Both the position numbers and the translations under genes were made by a program. The notes under the pieces are model-generated. The model was not told the DNA's origin. It did no database searches and was given only the letters and a program-made list of their open reading frames with translations. From Glaciecola siphonariae (lineage in GTDB: Bacteria; Pseudomonadota; Gammaproteobacteria; Enterobacterales; Alteromonadaceae), in contig NZ_JBHSGU010000002.1 in the NCBI RefSeq assembly GCF_042652645.1, forward strand, positions 496,001 through 560,000: a stretch of 64,000 bases of DNA. The letters run 5' to 3'. Positions 28,520 to 37,221 of the stretch are shown here, piece by piece (positions within the stretch are counted from its first letter, which is position 1; each line of letters begins with the position of its first letter).

Positions 28520-29452
28520 TTGTTAAGTTATCAACATGCATTTCATGCTGGCAATCATGCCGACGTCCTTAAACACATCACGCTGATTGCCTGCCTGCAA
28601 AGACTAAATAAAAAGCAAAAACCGTATTTTGCTCTCGACACACACGCCGGCACTGGACTTTACGCGCTAGAGAAAACATCGTCTAAACGGGATGCGTTTG
28701 CATTTGAAGCCTTGCTCACCGGTCTTTACAACAATGACGCTGTTAGCGCTAATGAGCAAATTAACAATGAGGCATTGCGCGCCTATGCGGGCCTTTTGCA
28801 AACGCTTGCTGGTAAGTCGCTGTATCCCGGTTCGCCTGCGATATTGTCTTACTTTTCGCGCCCGCACGACAATGTGCACGCCAATGAACTTGCAAGCCAA
28901 ATGTACGCTGAGTTAGATAAGGCCAATCGCACATTCGGTGATATTGGCAACACAGTCCATCTGCATAACCGAGATGCATTTGAATTAATAAACGCCATGA
29001 TGCCTCCTAAGCCAAATCGAGGACTGGTGTTGATTGACCCACCGTATGAGCAAGCAATAGAATATCAAGCTGTAGCACAATCGCTAAGCTCAGCGCTAAA
29101 AAAATGGTCCAACGGCTTGTATATGCTTTGGTATCCTTTGCTATCACCCACGCGAATAAACCGTCAAACAAAGGCGCTGGAGTCAAATCCCAAAGCAGGG
29201 CAAAGTGAAAATATGCTTGAACGTCTAAAGGTAGACGTGGGGCAGCATTGCACGGGCGGTATGTTAAGCATCGAATTTGCAAATCAAGCGCCGTCTTCTC
29301 AGGTTGGTATGTATGGCTCAGGCGTATGCCTGATAAATCCCCCTTTTCAAATTGATGCATGTTTGGATGAGGTTTTGGCGCTCCTAGTTAAGCATGTTAG
29401 TCTCGATGAGAATGCCTTAAGCAACACCAAATGGCATATTAAGCCGAGTTAA
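28520..29452 (+). CDS. rlmJ: 23S rRNA (adenine2030-N6)-methyltransferase
   Basis: The 310-aa protein begins LSYQHAFHAGNHADVLKH, nearly the family's invariant N-terminus, directly after a TTG at 28520, so TTG is the start. SAM binding is indicated by DTHAGTG (40-46) and the N6-adenine methyltransferase motif DPPY is at 173-176. RlmJ methylates A2030 of 23S rRNA. It is somewhat longer than the E. coli enzyme because of a central insertion and a C-terminal tail. It is followed 37 bp later by the kinase-like gene. Confidence 0.92.
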   Translation: MLSYQHAFHAGNHADVLKHITLIACLQRLNKKQKPYFALDTHAGTGLYALEKTSSKRDAFAFEALLTGLYNNDAVSANEQINNEALRAYAGLLQTLAGKSLYPGSPAILSYFSRPHDNVHANELASQMYAELDKANRTFGDIGNTVHLHNRDAFELINAMMPPKPNRGLVLIDPPYEQAIEYQAVAQSLSSALKKWSNGLYMLWYPLLSPTRINRQTKALESNPKAGQSENMLERLKVDVGQHCTGGMLSIEFANQAPSSQVGMYGSGVCLINPPFQIDACLDEVLALLVKHVSLDENALSNTKWHIKPS

Positions 29453-29489
29453 GCGCTGTTATGGACATGCTTTGTGAGTGCAAAATAAT

Positions 29490-31331
29490 ATGACTGAATT
29501 AGCCCTAAAGCACTTTTATATACCCGATGATCAGTCGGTATATTTGCTGTCTCACAAAGATGCTAAACGCCTGAAAGACTGGTTTAAGCTTTGCGAATCG
29601 CAGTTGAGAAAGTTAGGCTACGCACAAATAAGCTTGGTAGGAAAGGGCGCCTTTGGTTTTGCGTTTAGCGGTGTTTCGCCGCTCGGAGAAGCACACGTAT
29701 TTAAGTTTTCTAAAATCACCTTACCTCAGCATATTCAAGACCGTCTAGAAGAAGAGGCCTACATGCTGTCAAAAGTGCAGCATCCGCGGGTGCCGCAACT
29801 AATCCAATTTCAAAAAATCAAACGCCAGTCAATTTTAGTGATGCAGCGCGCACCTGGGCTCGATTTAGAACAATATTCACTGCAGCAAGGCCCTTTGCCA
29901 CCTGAAGAACTGATGCATATTTTAGTGCAGCTATGCGATATCTTAATTGCCCTAAGAGAACACAAGGAAAACGCGAGCAGCAAGCCGATTGTGCATGGTG
30001 ATGTAAAGCCGTCGAATCTCGTGTGGGAACCAAAGCAGAAAATTCTTTCGCTCATTGATTGGGGCTCATGCGTTTTTGCTCAGCTTGACCAATATCATCA
30101 ATATGTGGGCGAGAGCGTTATGGACCTGATGTCGGGCGACTTGCAACAAACCAATGCACGTTTGGGCGACGTTTATTTTATTGGCGATGATCAGCTTGAC
30201 GGAAAATTGTCTTCACCGCGCTTTGATGAGCAAGGTTTGGCGAGTACCTTGTATGCCCTAGCGTCGGGGCAGTCCTCACGATTTGGCCGAAAGGCTATCA
30301 CGCCGCTTAGCTTGGGCTTGCCGCAAGCGCTAGGTGAGTGTTTACAGGCCATGATGAGCGACGATCGGGCAACGCGCGAACGCGGCGGAGACTGGTTGTT
30401 TGCTAATTATCAACACTTCAAGCGCTTAGTGTTTACCCCTCCCGCGCCAGATAAATCAGTATGCCTATTGCCGACTTGGATTAGCAATACTAAAAGAGAC
30501 ATCGAAACAGTAGTCTACAGCTCCAGAAAATCCTTCTTACGTCAGCAGTCTGGGGTCAATATTGATGAGCTAAACTACTTAAATGATGCACAGTTTGAAC
30601 GTTATTATAAAAACTACCTTCAAGGCATGGGGGAGACTGAAAAAGGCTTTATCTCAGCAGTAAGTCGTCTAGGTAAATATCCTGTAGTGGGCGGCTTGGC
30701 GATTCGATGGGAGGATAAGGGCATTTTTGTTGATTCTAGCCTTAAACTGTACGACCCAAGTTTGCAGGTGTCATTTGACCGTTCGGTAGACAACATGATT
30801 GATTTGGCGCGGGCAATCAATCGAAATGGTATATTCAAAAGCTGCATGTTTAACGCAAAAAACACGCTCCATTTTGAGCGAAATGATGAACAAACACCCT
30901 TTAAACCCTCATCAACGGTGAGCATCCCTTACGAATTGAGCAAAAAATCAATTAGAGAAAACGAAACACGCATGCACTCCTATTTTGAGGATGGTGACGA
31001 CCCAGATGAGCTTTTGAAGTTACCGCCTACTTTATTGGCTTGCATCAAACAGCTTAATTCTATTCATCATACAGGCTGCATTATTTTTGAGGCATTGCCT
31101 AAACACCTGAAAATCCACAATTACTACACCTTGCTCGACCATGAGCAAGAAGCAAGTTTTAAGCAGATTTTAAAAGAGATCATTGCTCAAGTGCCTCATA
31201 TTAACGGATTGGGAATTTCAGGCTTTATGAAGCTACCTTACAAAGACACTCGAAGTTTTAGTTATCAAGACAAACGGCCCGTGCGCTTTTACCCGCGTAA
31301 CCCGCATCAACCGGGCGGTTTTGACGCATAG
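29490..31331 (+). CDS. Serine/threonine kinase-like protein with uncharacterised C-terminal half
   Basis: About 613 aa from ATG 29490 (GTG 29478 is an in-frame alternative). The N-terminal part has a eukaryotic-like kinase fold: glycine loop GKGAFGFAF (51-59), likely ATP lysine K72 in VFKFSK, catalytic loop HGDVKPSN (169-176, D171 and N176) and the metal motif as DWG (190-192) in place of DFG. All residues needed for catalysis appear present. The region after about residue 290 has no domain I recognise and no membrane helix. No phosphatase or FHA gene is adjacent, so its target is unknown. Confidence 0.75.
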   Translation: MTELALKHFYIPDDQSVYLLSHKDAKRLKDWFKLCESQLRKLGYAQISLVGKGAFGFAFSGVSPLGEAHVFKFSKITLPQHIQDRLEEEAYMLSKVQHPRVPQLIQFQKIKRQSILVMQRAPGLDLEQYSLQQGPLPPEELMHILVQLCDILIALREHKENASSKPIVHGDVKPSNLVWEPKQKILSLIDWGSCVFAQLDQYHQYVGESVMDLMSGDLQQTNARLGDVYFIGDDQLDGKLSSPRFDEQGLASTLYALASGQSSRFGRKAITPLSLGLPQALGECLQAMMSDDRATRERGGDWLFANYQHFKRLVFTPPAPDKSVCLLPTWISNTKRDIETVVYSSRKSFLRQQSGVNIDELNYLNDAQFERYYKNYLQGMGETEKGFISAVSRLGKYPVVGGLAIRWEDKGIFVDSSLKLYDPSLQVSFDRSVDNMIDLARAINRNGIFKSCMFNAKNTLHFERNDEQTPFKPSSTVSIPYELSKKSIRENETRMHSYFEDGDDPDELLKLPPTLLACIKQLNSIHHTGCIIFEALPKHLKIHNYYTLLDHEQEASFKQILKEIIAQVPHINGLGISGFMKLPYKDTRSFSYQDKRPVRFYPRNPHQPGGFDA

Positions 31332-31344
31332 GTTTGACGCATAG
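31320..31344. repeat. Two-copy 13-bp duplication over the kinase stop codon
   Basis: TTTGACGCATAG occurs at 31320-31331 and again at 31333-31344. The first copy contains the kinase gene's stop codon and the second repeats it just downstream, suggesting a small tandem duplication. Confidence 0.7.
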
Positions 31345-31504
31345 ATTCGATGTATAAAGGAAGCGCAGAACACAATCCCTGCACAAGGAAAAAACAAAGC
31401 AAAAGCCGAAGTAAATAGATAAACTAAGGACACGAACAAATAACGCTTTGAGCGTGGTAATAGATAATGGCTGGTTTACGCAGCCTATCAATTGGAGAAT
31501 TATC

Positions 31505-32371
31505 TTGTCAGATGCGAGACTTGCACATTTATTTGACCTTGAGCCGCTAGAAGCTGGTCTATATCGCGGTGACTCATGGGACTTAGGATTCAGAGCGCTG
31601 TATGGCGGACAGGTGCTTGGTCAGTCTGTCATGGCTGCCTACAAAACCGTGCCAGAAGACCGCGTTATCCACTCTTTTCACTCGTACTTTCTTTTACCGG
31701 GAGACGCAAGCAAACCTGTGGTTTACGATGTCGAAGACGTGCGTGATGGACGTAGTTTTTCAACTAGACGCGTGAAAGCGATTCAAAACGGACGGAATAT
31801 TTTTTATATGACCGCATCTTTTCAATTGCCGGAAACGGGATTGACCCATCAATATGCACAGATGCCAGAAGCGCCAGATGCGGAAGATGTCACGCAAGAT
31901 ATTCAATATTATGATGATAACATCGATAAACTCTCACAACGCATGAAGCAGGCGCTTAGCTATCACCGACCGGTTGATATTCGCACCGTTGGTGGCGCTC
32001 ACTCGTTTAGAGCAGTAAAGCGAGAACCTAAACGTACGCTTTGGTTAAGAGGCCGCGACAAACTTGACGACAGTCTAGCGGTCAACCAAGCATCTTTAGC
32101 TTATGCTTCTGACTATCATTTTTTATCAACCGCACTGCAGGCACATGGACTTGCTGCCCAAGATAAAAGCTTACGCATGGCAACGATTGACCACGCCATG
32201 TGGTTTCATAAAGCCTTTCGGTTTGACGATTGGTTATTGTACGAAATGGAAAGTCCTTTTAGTGGCAATGCTCGCGCGCTGGTACAAGGTAAAATATTTA
32301 ATAAGCAAGGCGAATTAGTTGCGACATCGGTACAAGAGGGCCTAATGCGGCAAATTAGCGAGGCAGATTAA
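31505..32371 (+). CDS. tesB: Acyl-CoA thioesterase II
   Basis: The 288-aa double-hotdog enzyme hydrolyses medium- and long-chain acyl-CoA. It shows GLYRGDSWDLGFRALYGGQVLGQ at the N-terminus, ATIDHAMWFH with the catalytic aspartate, and VQEGLMR with the glutamine at the C-terminus. An in-frame extension to 31448 exists, but TTG 31505 has GGAG 7 bases upstream and gives the normal TesB length. The upstream 173 bp contain the kinase gene's end and a purine-rich spacer; it may form a unit with the gene at 32406. Confidence 0.9.
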   Translation: MSDARLAHLFDLEPLEAGLYRGDSWDLGFRALYGGQVLGQSVMAAYKTVPEDRVIHSFHSYFLLPGDASKPVVYDVEDVRDGRSFSTRRVKAIQNGRNIFYMTASFQLPETGLTHQYAQMPEAPDAEDVTQDIQYYDDNIDKLSQRMKQALSYHRPVDIRTVGGAHSFRAVKREPKRTLWLRGRDKLDDSLAVNQASLAYASDYHFLSTALQAHGLAAQDKSLRMATIDHAMWFHKAFRFDDWLLYEMESPFSGNARALVQGKIFNKQGELVATSVQEGLMRQISEAD

Positions 32372-32405
32372 CAAAGGCTAATGACAACTATAGATAGGAG
32401 TGTCG

Positions 32406-32927
32406 ATGTTATATTCACTTGATACAGATACCGTTGAGGCGCACGAGTCTGCTTACGTCGCACCAGGTGCGCATGTAATGGGAAAGGTGATACTTAAAAA
32501 AGGTGCAAGCGTATGGTTTAACGCTGTGCTGAGAGGCGACTGTGATGTAATCACTGTAGGCGAGGGCAGTAATATACAAGACCTCTCAGTACTGCATACC
32601 GATTTTGGGTTTCCCCTTGATATAGGCAAGGGCGTTACCATTGGGCATAAAGTGATGCTGCATGGCTGCAAAATTGGCGATTATTCGCTTATCGGTATCA
32701 ATGCGGTAGTGTTAAATGGTGCAAAGATTGGTAAAAATTGCGTCGTTGGTGCTAATAGTTTGGTAACCGAGAACATGGAAATTCCCGACAATTCTCTTGT
32801 ACTAGGCAGTCCCGCGAAAGTAGTGCGTCAAATATCTAATGAGCAGTCGGCTCAGTTGAAAGCATCGGCTGAGCATTATGAGCAAAATGCTCAACGCTTC
32901 AAAAACGGTCTGAAAAAACAAATGTAG
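32406..32927 (+). CDS. yrdA: Gamma-carbonic anhydrase-like hexapeptide protein (YrdA family)
   Basis: The 173-aa left-handed beta-helix protein has hexapeptide repeats and the three zinc-binding histidine positions: H64 (SVLHTD), H81 (TIGHKV) and H86 (MLHGC). Members are gamma-class carbonic anhydrase homologues, and activity in the YrdA branch is uncertain. ATG 32406 follows TAGGAG (32395-32400) with a 5-base spacer, which is preferable to GTG 32400. It sits 34 bp after tesB. Confidence 0.87.
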   Translation: MLYSLDTDTVEAHESAYVAPGAHVMGKVILKKGASVWFNAVLRGDCDVITVGEGSNIQDLSVLHTDFGFPLDIGKGVTIGHKVMLHGCKIGDYSLIGINAVVLNGAKIGKNCVVGANSLVTENMEIPDNSLVLGSPAKVVRQISNEQSAQLKASAEHYEQNAQRFKNGLKKQM

Positions 32928-32929
32928 AA

Positions 32930-33005
32930 AAGAAAAAGGCCCGGAACAAACGTTCCAGGCTTAGGGGAATGGCTCATTGCTGAGCCGTGCGCTAACTTAA
33001 AACTA
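32930..33005 (-). ncRNA. Candidate small RNA with its own promoter and terminator
   Basis: On the minus strand a perfect TATAAT (complement of 33012-33017) is followed by about 75 nt with no ORF. That stretch holds a GGCTCA-GCAA-TGAGCC hairpin (32971-32986), a C-rich single strand, and a terminator stem (32936-32947 with 32952-32962, one bulge) running into a CTTTTTCTTTT tract. No minus-strand gene lies upstream for over 1.6 kb that would need this terminator. The -35 (TTGGGG, 15-bp spacing) is weak. Its upstream A tract also lies just after yrdA, so a bidirectional yrdA terminator is the alternative. Confidence 0.4.
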
Positions 33006-33373
33006 CGTCAGATTATAGAGTCCCGCTCAAGACCCCAACTGCTATCGTCCGTCTATCACATCCATGATAAGGGAGAAGCGTTTACAAATTCTGTCTCGGG
33101 TCGATTACTATAGCGCATAAACAAAGCAAAAATAAATAGGTTTCTGATAAATTTAATAAAATTCCTACTTTTGCGTCAAAATCTTTATGTGCTACATGCT
33201 TAAATTGTTATAGAAAACAATGAAATACAAAAGGGTTTACCCACAGGTTTTACCAGTTTCCCCACGGTATTTTCACAGAGATATCCACAGCGCAGCAATC
33301 ACTTGTTACTACCAAGCCTTATAACGTAGACTTAGGGAATAAGCCTCGTATAAAAAGAAGAGAAAGAGGGCAC
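33006..33373. promoter_or_regulatory. Intergenic region with DnaA-box-like motifs next to an AT-rich stretch
   Basis: This 368-bp gap precedes a membrane protein gene. TTACCCACA (33237-33245) and ATATCCACA (33281-33289) each differ by one base from the DnaA consensus TTATCCACA. TTCCCCACG and ATTTTCACA lie between them and are weaker. The preceding 33120-33230 is strongly AT-rich. The purpose is unknown; the promoter of the next gene must also lie here. I saw no ORF. Confidence 0.4.
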
Positions 33374-34603
33374 ATGCTACATAAAATTTGGCTGGGTTTT
33401 ATTTTAAGTGCGTTCGTTGCGACGTGTTACAACGTATTTGTAAACGATAACTTTGGATCGTTTCAAGAGGTTATGCAGGCAGTCAACGCTATGGCGCGCA
33501 CCAGCGTCGATATCGCCATAGGCCTTATTGGTTTGCTTGCTTTTTGGTTGGGCATTTTTAAAGTGGCTGAAAACTCAGGGCTAATCGCTAAATTTTCGCG
33601 CCTGCTTGCCCCTCTGCTTTGTCGTATAATGCCAGATATTCCAAAAGACCACCCCGCCTTAGGCAGCATTACCATGAATATGTCTGCCAACGTACTAGGG
33701 TTAGATAATGCCGCCACACCCTTTGGGATTAAGGCAATGCAGGATATGCAGACGCTATCCCCGGTCAAAGATACGCTAACTAATTCGCAAATTTTATTCT
33801 TGGTCCTTAATACTTCCTCAGTAACCTTATTTCCTATTGCGGTGTTTTTATATAGGGCTGAGCAAGGCGCTGCCAATCCAACCGACGTGTTTATTCCTAT
33901 TTTGTTAGCAACGAGTTGTTCAACCTTGGCCGGTTTGTTTGTGACCTGCGCCATTCAGCGGGTAAATTTGTTTAATAAAGTGGTGTTGACCTACCTTATT
34001 GGAATATTCAGCTTTTTGGCGGCGGTGATATTGTATTTTTCAAAGCTTGCGTCTGACCAGCTTGCCGAACAGTCGAGCTTAATCGCGAATTTTGCCTTGT
34101 TCTCATTTATCGTGATTGTGCTGATTGCGGGGTATCGTAAAAAGCAAAACACTTATGAGCAGTTTGTTGAGGGAGCAAAGCAGGGATTTGAAGTGGCCAT
34201 CGGCATCATTCCTTACCTTGTGGCAATGCTTTTTGCCATTGGTATGCTCAGAGCTTCAGGCGTGATGGATTTAGTGACTACGGGTGTTGCATCAGTGGTT
34301 GCAATGGCGGGCTTTGATACAATGTTTGTAGATGCACTGCCAAACGCCCTCATGAAACCGCTGAGTGGATCTGGTGCAAGGGCCTTGATGATTGAAACGA
34401 TGCAGTTCCACGGCGCTGACTCTTTTGCTGGACGGCTCGCGTCGGTTCTTCAAGGGTCCACCGAAACCACCTTTTATGTGTTAGCGGTTTACCTTGGGGC
34501 TGTTGGTATTAAGCATAGTCGCTATGCAGTGGGTTGTTGCCTAGCTGCTGACTTAGCTGGAATTGTAGCGGCCATATTTGTGAGCTACTGGTTTTTTGCT
34601 TGA
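33374..34603 (+). CDS. Nucleoside-recognition (Gate) domain membrane protein, SpmA/SpmB-like fusion
   Basis: The 409-aa protein has about ten membrane helices arranged as two similar halves, each with a Gate/nucleoside-recognition signature: MNMSANVLGLDNAATPFGIKAM in the first and MKPLSGSGARALM in the second. This matches the fused spore-maturation-like proteins SpmA plus SpmB found in non-sporulating proteobacteria. The transported substrate is not known. It is a single gene convergent with maf, 33 bp apart. Confidence 0.8.
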   Translation: MLHKIWLGFILSAFVATCYNVFVNDNFGSFQEVMQAVNAMARTSVDIAIGLIGLLAFWLGIFKVAENSGLIAKFSRLLAPLLCRIMPDIPKDHPALGSITMNMSANVLGLDNAATPFGIKAMQDMQTLSPVKDTLTNSQILFLVLNTSSVTLFPIAVFLYRAEQGAANPTDVFIPILLATSCSTLAGLFVTCAIQRVNLFNKVVLTYLIGIFSFLAAVILYFSKLASDQLAEQSSLIANFALFSFIVIVLIAGYRKKQNTYEQFVEGAKQGFEVAIGIIPYLVAMLFAIGMLRASGVMDLVTTGVASVVAMAGFDTMFVDALPNALMKPLSGSGARALMIETMQFHGADSFAGRLASVLQGSTETTFYVLAVYLGAVGIKHSRYAVGCCLAADLAGIVAAIFVSYWFFA

Positions 34604-34636
34604 TTTGCATAAGGTTAAATACTCATTGCTCAATAT

Positions 34637-35281
34637 TTATTTATCTTCTTTGGTTTTTTGGGTGTTTAAAATATCGATACCAAAACCCAGTAAAATATCA
34701 ATTAAGGCCATCAGCGGCAGGCCAATAAGCGTGTTGTAGTCGCGACCATCAAAAGACTCAAACAAACGAATGCCCAATCCCTCTGCCTTAAAGCTACCGG
34801 CGCATTGCAGGGGCTGCTCAATGTCGATATAACGACAAATCTGGGCGTGATCAAGCGCTCTAAATTTTACACTAAATGTTTCTACCATCGATACATCGGC
34901 ATTTTGATTACGCGCTTTTGCGATATGCTCTGGCGCAGTAACGCATAACCCTGTATGAAAATAAACCTGCTTAGCGCTGCAGGCCTGCAACTGGGCCCTC
35001 GCTTTGCTTACGCTGCCAGGTTTTGTGATGGGTGTTAGTTCGCCCTCTATGCATGCAACCTGATCGCTGGCAATAACAATATGCTCAGGGAATTGCGCCC
35101 GCAGTGCTTGGGCTTTTTGCTTGCTTAATCGTTGTGCCATATCGCGCGGCAGCTCCCCTGCAAGCGGAGCCTCATCAATGTCTGGCGCACACTGTTCAAA
35201 TGCTATCCCGAGTTGAGCGAGCATTTTCGCGCGATAAGGTGAGGATGATGCTAACAAAAATTTAATTGTTGATGACTTCAT
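34637..35281 (-). CDS. yceF: Maf-family nucleotide pyrophosphatase (YceF/MapP type)
   Basis: From ATG 35281 the protein has 214 aa, starts MKSSTIKFLLASSSPYRAKM and has ASDQVACIEGE and CAGSFKAEGLGIRLFESFDGRD. This closely follows E. coli YceF, a 7-methyl-GTP pyrophosphatase that cleans modified nucleotides. The frame can be extended 39 residues upstream to 35398, but that stretch is unlike any Maf N-terminus. It is divergent from yceD, as in enterobacteria. Confidence 0.9.
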   Translation of the reverse strand: MKSSTIKFLLASSSPYRAKMLAQLGIAFEQCAPDIDEAPLAGELPRDMAQRLSKQKAQALRAQFPEHIVIASDQVACIEGELTPITKPGSVSKARAQLQACSAKQVYFHTGLCVTAPEHIAKARNQNADVSMVETFSVKFRALDHAQICRYIDIEQPLQCAGSFKAEGLGIRLFESFDGRDYNTLIGLPLMALIDILLGFGIDILNTQKTKEDK

Positions 35282-35483
35282 ATGCGCGCCATTTGCTGTT
35301 TCTTTAAGTAAGGTTATGAGCCGAGCGCTTTCCAGTTTCGTAAAGCGCTCACCAGCAATATTATGCAAGCAAGGGGTAGCAATAAGACCTCCTGACACAT
35401 AGAGGATAAGTATGATTGATATACTACAAAATGAAAGGAAATACTTTGACTATAACGGCTTAAGCCTTTAAACTGCGCGCGCT

Positions 35484-36005
35484 ATGACAAATGTGAAACT
35501 ACCTAAACGTCTTGATCCCATCAAAAGCGCGCAGAAACGGTCCTCGTATGAGGGGGTTTATGTGGCCTCTGAGATGCTTCGATTCAATGAGAGTGTAGAT
35601 TCGGTGTTATCTGATGTATCTGTGAAAGTTGAGTTTTTAAAAGACGCGCAGAGTCTTACTTACTTTCAAGGTACGCTAGCAGTGCAGGTAATGTTAGTTT
35701 GTCAAAGGTGTAACCAAACGTATCCATATAACGTAGATACCGAGTTTTGTTTTTCGCCCGTGCAGGGGAGTGAACAAGCGCAAACGTTACCCGACGCTTA
35801 TGAACCGGTAGAGGTTGATGACCATGGAGAAGTCAATCTGTTCCAGCTTTTGGAAGATGAAGTGATTTTGTCTTTGCCTATTGTAGCGCTTCACGCAGAA
35901 GAAGATTGCAGCGTAGGAAAAGATGATATGAGCTTTGGAAAGATTGAACCGGAACCTGAGCGAGAAAACCCATTTGCGGTTTTAAAAGAACTTAAGCGAG
36001 ATTAG
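35484..36005 (+). CDS. yceD: YceD family protein (DUF177), 23S rRNA accumulation
   Basis: The 173-aa acidic protein has the conserved CQRCNQTY pair of cysteines and the EPVEVDDHGEVNLFQLLEDEVILSLPIV segment of YceD/DUF177. In E. coli it affects 23S rRNA levels. It is the first gene of the rpmF-fab cluster, 9 bp before rpmF. The 202-bp gap to maf holds divergent promoters. Confidence 0.92.
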   Translation: MTNVKLPKRLDPIKSAQKRSSYEGVYVASEMLRFNESVDSVLSDVSVKVEFLKDAQSLTYFQGTLAVQVMLVCQRCNQTYPYNVDTEFCFSPVQGSEQAQTLPDAYEPVEVDDHGEVNLFQLLEDEVILSLPIVALHAEEDCSVGKDDMSFGKIEPEPERENPFAVLKELKRD

Positions 36006-36014
36006 GAGTAACCT

Positions 36015-36185
36015 ATGGCTGTACAGAAAAGTAAAAAATCCAGAGCAAAGCGCGGCACACGTCGTTCGCACGACTCATTAACAGCAAAAACAATGTCTGT
36101 TGATTCGACTTCTGGTGAAACGCATCTTCGTCATCACGTGACGGCTGATGGTTTTTACAAAGGTAAGAAAGTTATCGAAATCTAG
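36015..36185 (+). CDS. rpmF: 50S ribosomal protein L32
   Basis: This 56-aa ORF was read directly: MAVQKSKKSRAKRGTRRSHD, then ETHLRHHVTADGFYKGKKVI and EI before TAG (36183-36185). It has the basic N-terminus of L32 and lacks zinc-binding cysteines, as in the gammaproteobacterial C-minus form. AGGAG at 36004-36008 precedes ATG 36015. It sits between yceD and plsX, its canonical position. Confidence 0.96.
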   Translation: MAVQKSKKSRAKRGTRRSHDSLTAKTMSVDSTSGETHLRHHVTADGFYKGKKVIEI

Positions 36186-36203
36186 GACTTAGGTCTTTCG
36201 ATA

Positions 36204-37217
36204 ATGATTATTGCATTAGATATCATGGGGGGCGATCGCGGCCCCCATGTTTTTTTGCCCGCAATAAAACGCTGTCTATCTGATCACAGCGACCTCTCAT
36301 TCATTTTATGCGGTGAGCAGGACCCCCTCAATACAATTTTTTCAAAGCTATCTCAAAGCCATCAAAGTCGCGTGCATCTGCGTGTTTGTTCGCAGGTAGT
36401 CGACATGCACACAAAGCCTACGACTGCGCTTCGAAAGTTAAAAGATTCGTCCATGCGCGTCGCGCTCAATACAGTTAAAGAAGGCGAGGCCGACGCCTGT
36501 GTTAGCAGCGGTAACACCGGTGCATTGATGGCCATGGCCTATTATGTACTCAAAACCATACCGGGTATTTCAAGACCGGCCTTGGTCTCTGCACTGCCGA
36601 CGGTTACCAAACAAAAAGTCTTGCTGCTCGATTTAGGTGCCTCTATCAACTACGACGCTGAAAGCCTGCTGCAATATGCGGTCATGGGCTCAGTGTTAAT
36701 GCAGCAAGTAGAGGGCATTGCGTCACCGCGCGTTGCTCTATTAAACGTGGGCGAAGAAGATATAAAAGGCCACTCGCTAATAAAACATGCCGACTTGCTC
36801 ATAAGTCAGTGCGAAAGCGTTAACTATGTGGGCTACGTTGAGGGAGACACCATGTTTTCCGGCAACGTAGATGTGGTCGTTACCGACGGATTTACTGGCA
36901 ACGTGGCGCTTAAGGCCAGTGAGGGTATCGCTAAACTAGTGATAAGCGAGATTAAAGCCATTACTCAAGAGACATGGTTTGCGCGTTTAATCAGCAAACT
37001 CACCCTTCCGCTCTTAAAAAGTCTCTACCAAAGAATGAACCCCGACCAGTATAACGGGGCGAGTCTGATAGGATTGCGCGGCACGGTGGTCAAAAGCCAC
37101 GGTAATGCATCTGAAGATGCTTGCTTTTATGCAATAGAACAAGCGATATCAGAACTTAGCCAAGGCGTGCCCGAGAAAATAAAAACAATAATAGAACAAG
37201 AATTAATGGAGCATTAA
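36204..37217 (+). CDS. plsX: Phosphate acyltransferase PlsX
   Basis: The 337-aa protein makes acyl-phosphate from acyl-ACP for phospholipid synthesis. It begins MIIALDIMGGDRGP, with VSSGNTGALMAMA near residue 101 and NVGEEDIKGH and VVTDGFTGNVALK further on. Start ATG 36204 is 18 bp past rpmF. It is followed 4 bp later by fabH. All motifs and length are normal. Confidence 0.95.
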   Translation: MIIALDIMGGDRGPHVFLPAIKRCLSDHSDLSFILCGEQDPLNTIFSKLSQSHQSRVHLRVCSQVVDMHTKPTTALRKLKDSSMRVALNTVKEGEADACVSSGNTGALMAMAYYVLKTIPGISRPALVSALPTVTKQKVLLLDLGASINYDAESLLQYAVMGSVLMQQVEGIASPRVALLNVGEEDIKGHSLIKHADLLISQCESVNYVGYVEGDTMFSGNVDVVVTDGFTGNVALKASEGIAKLVISEIKAITQETWFARLISKLTLPLLKSLYQRMNPDQYNGASLIGLRGTVVKSHGNASEDACFYAIEQAISELSQGVPEKIKTIIEQELMEH

Positions 37218-37221
37218 TTTC

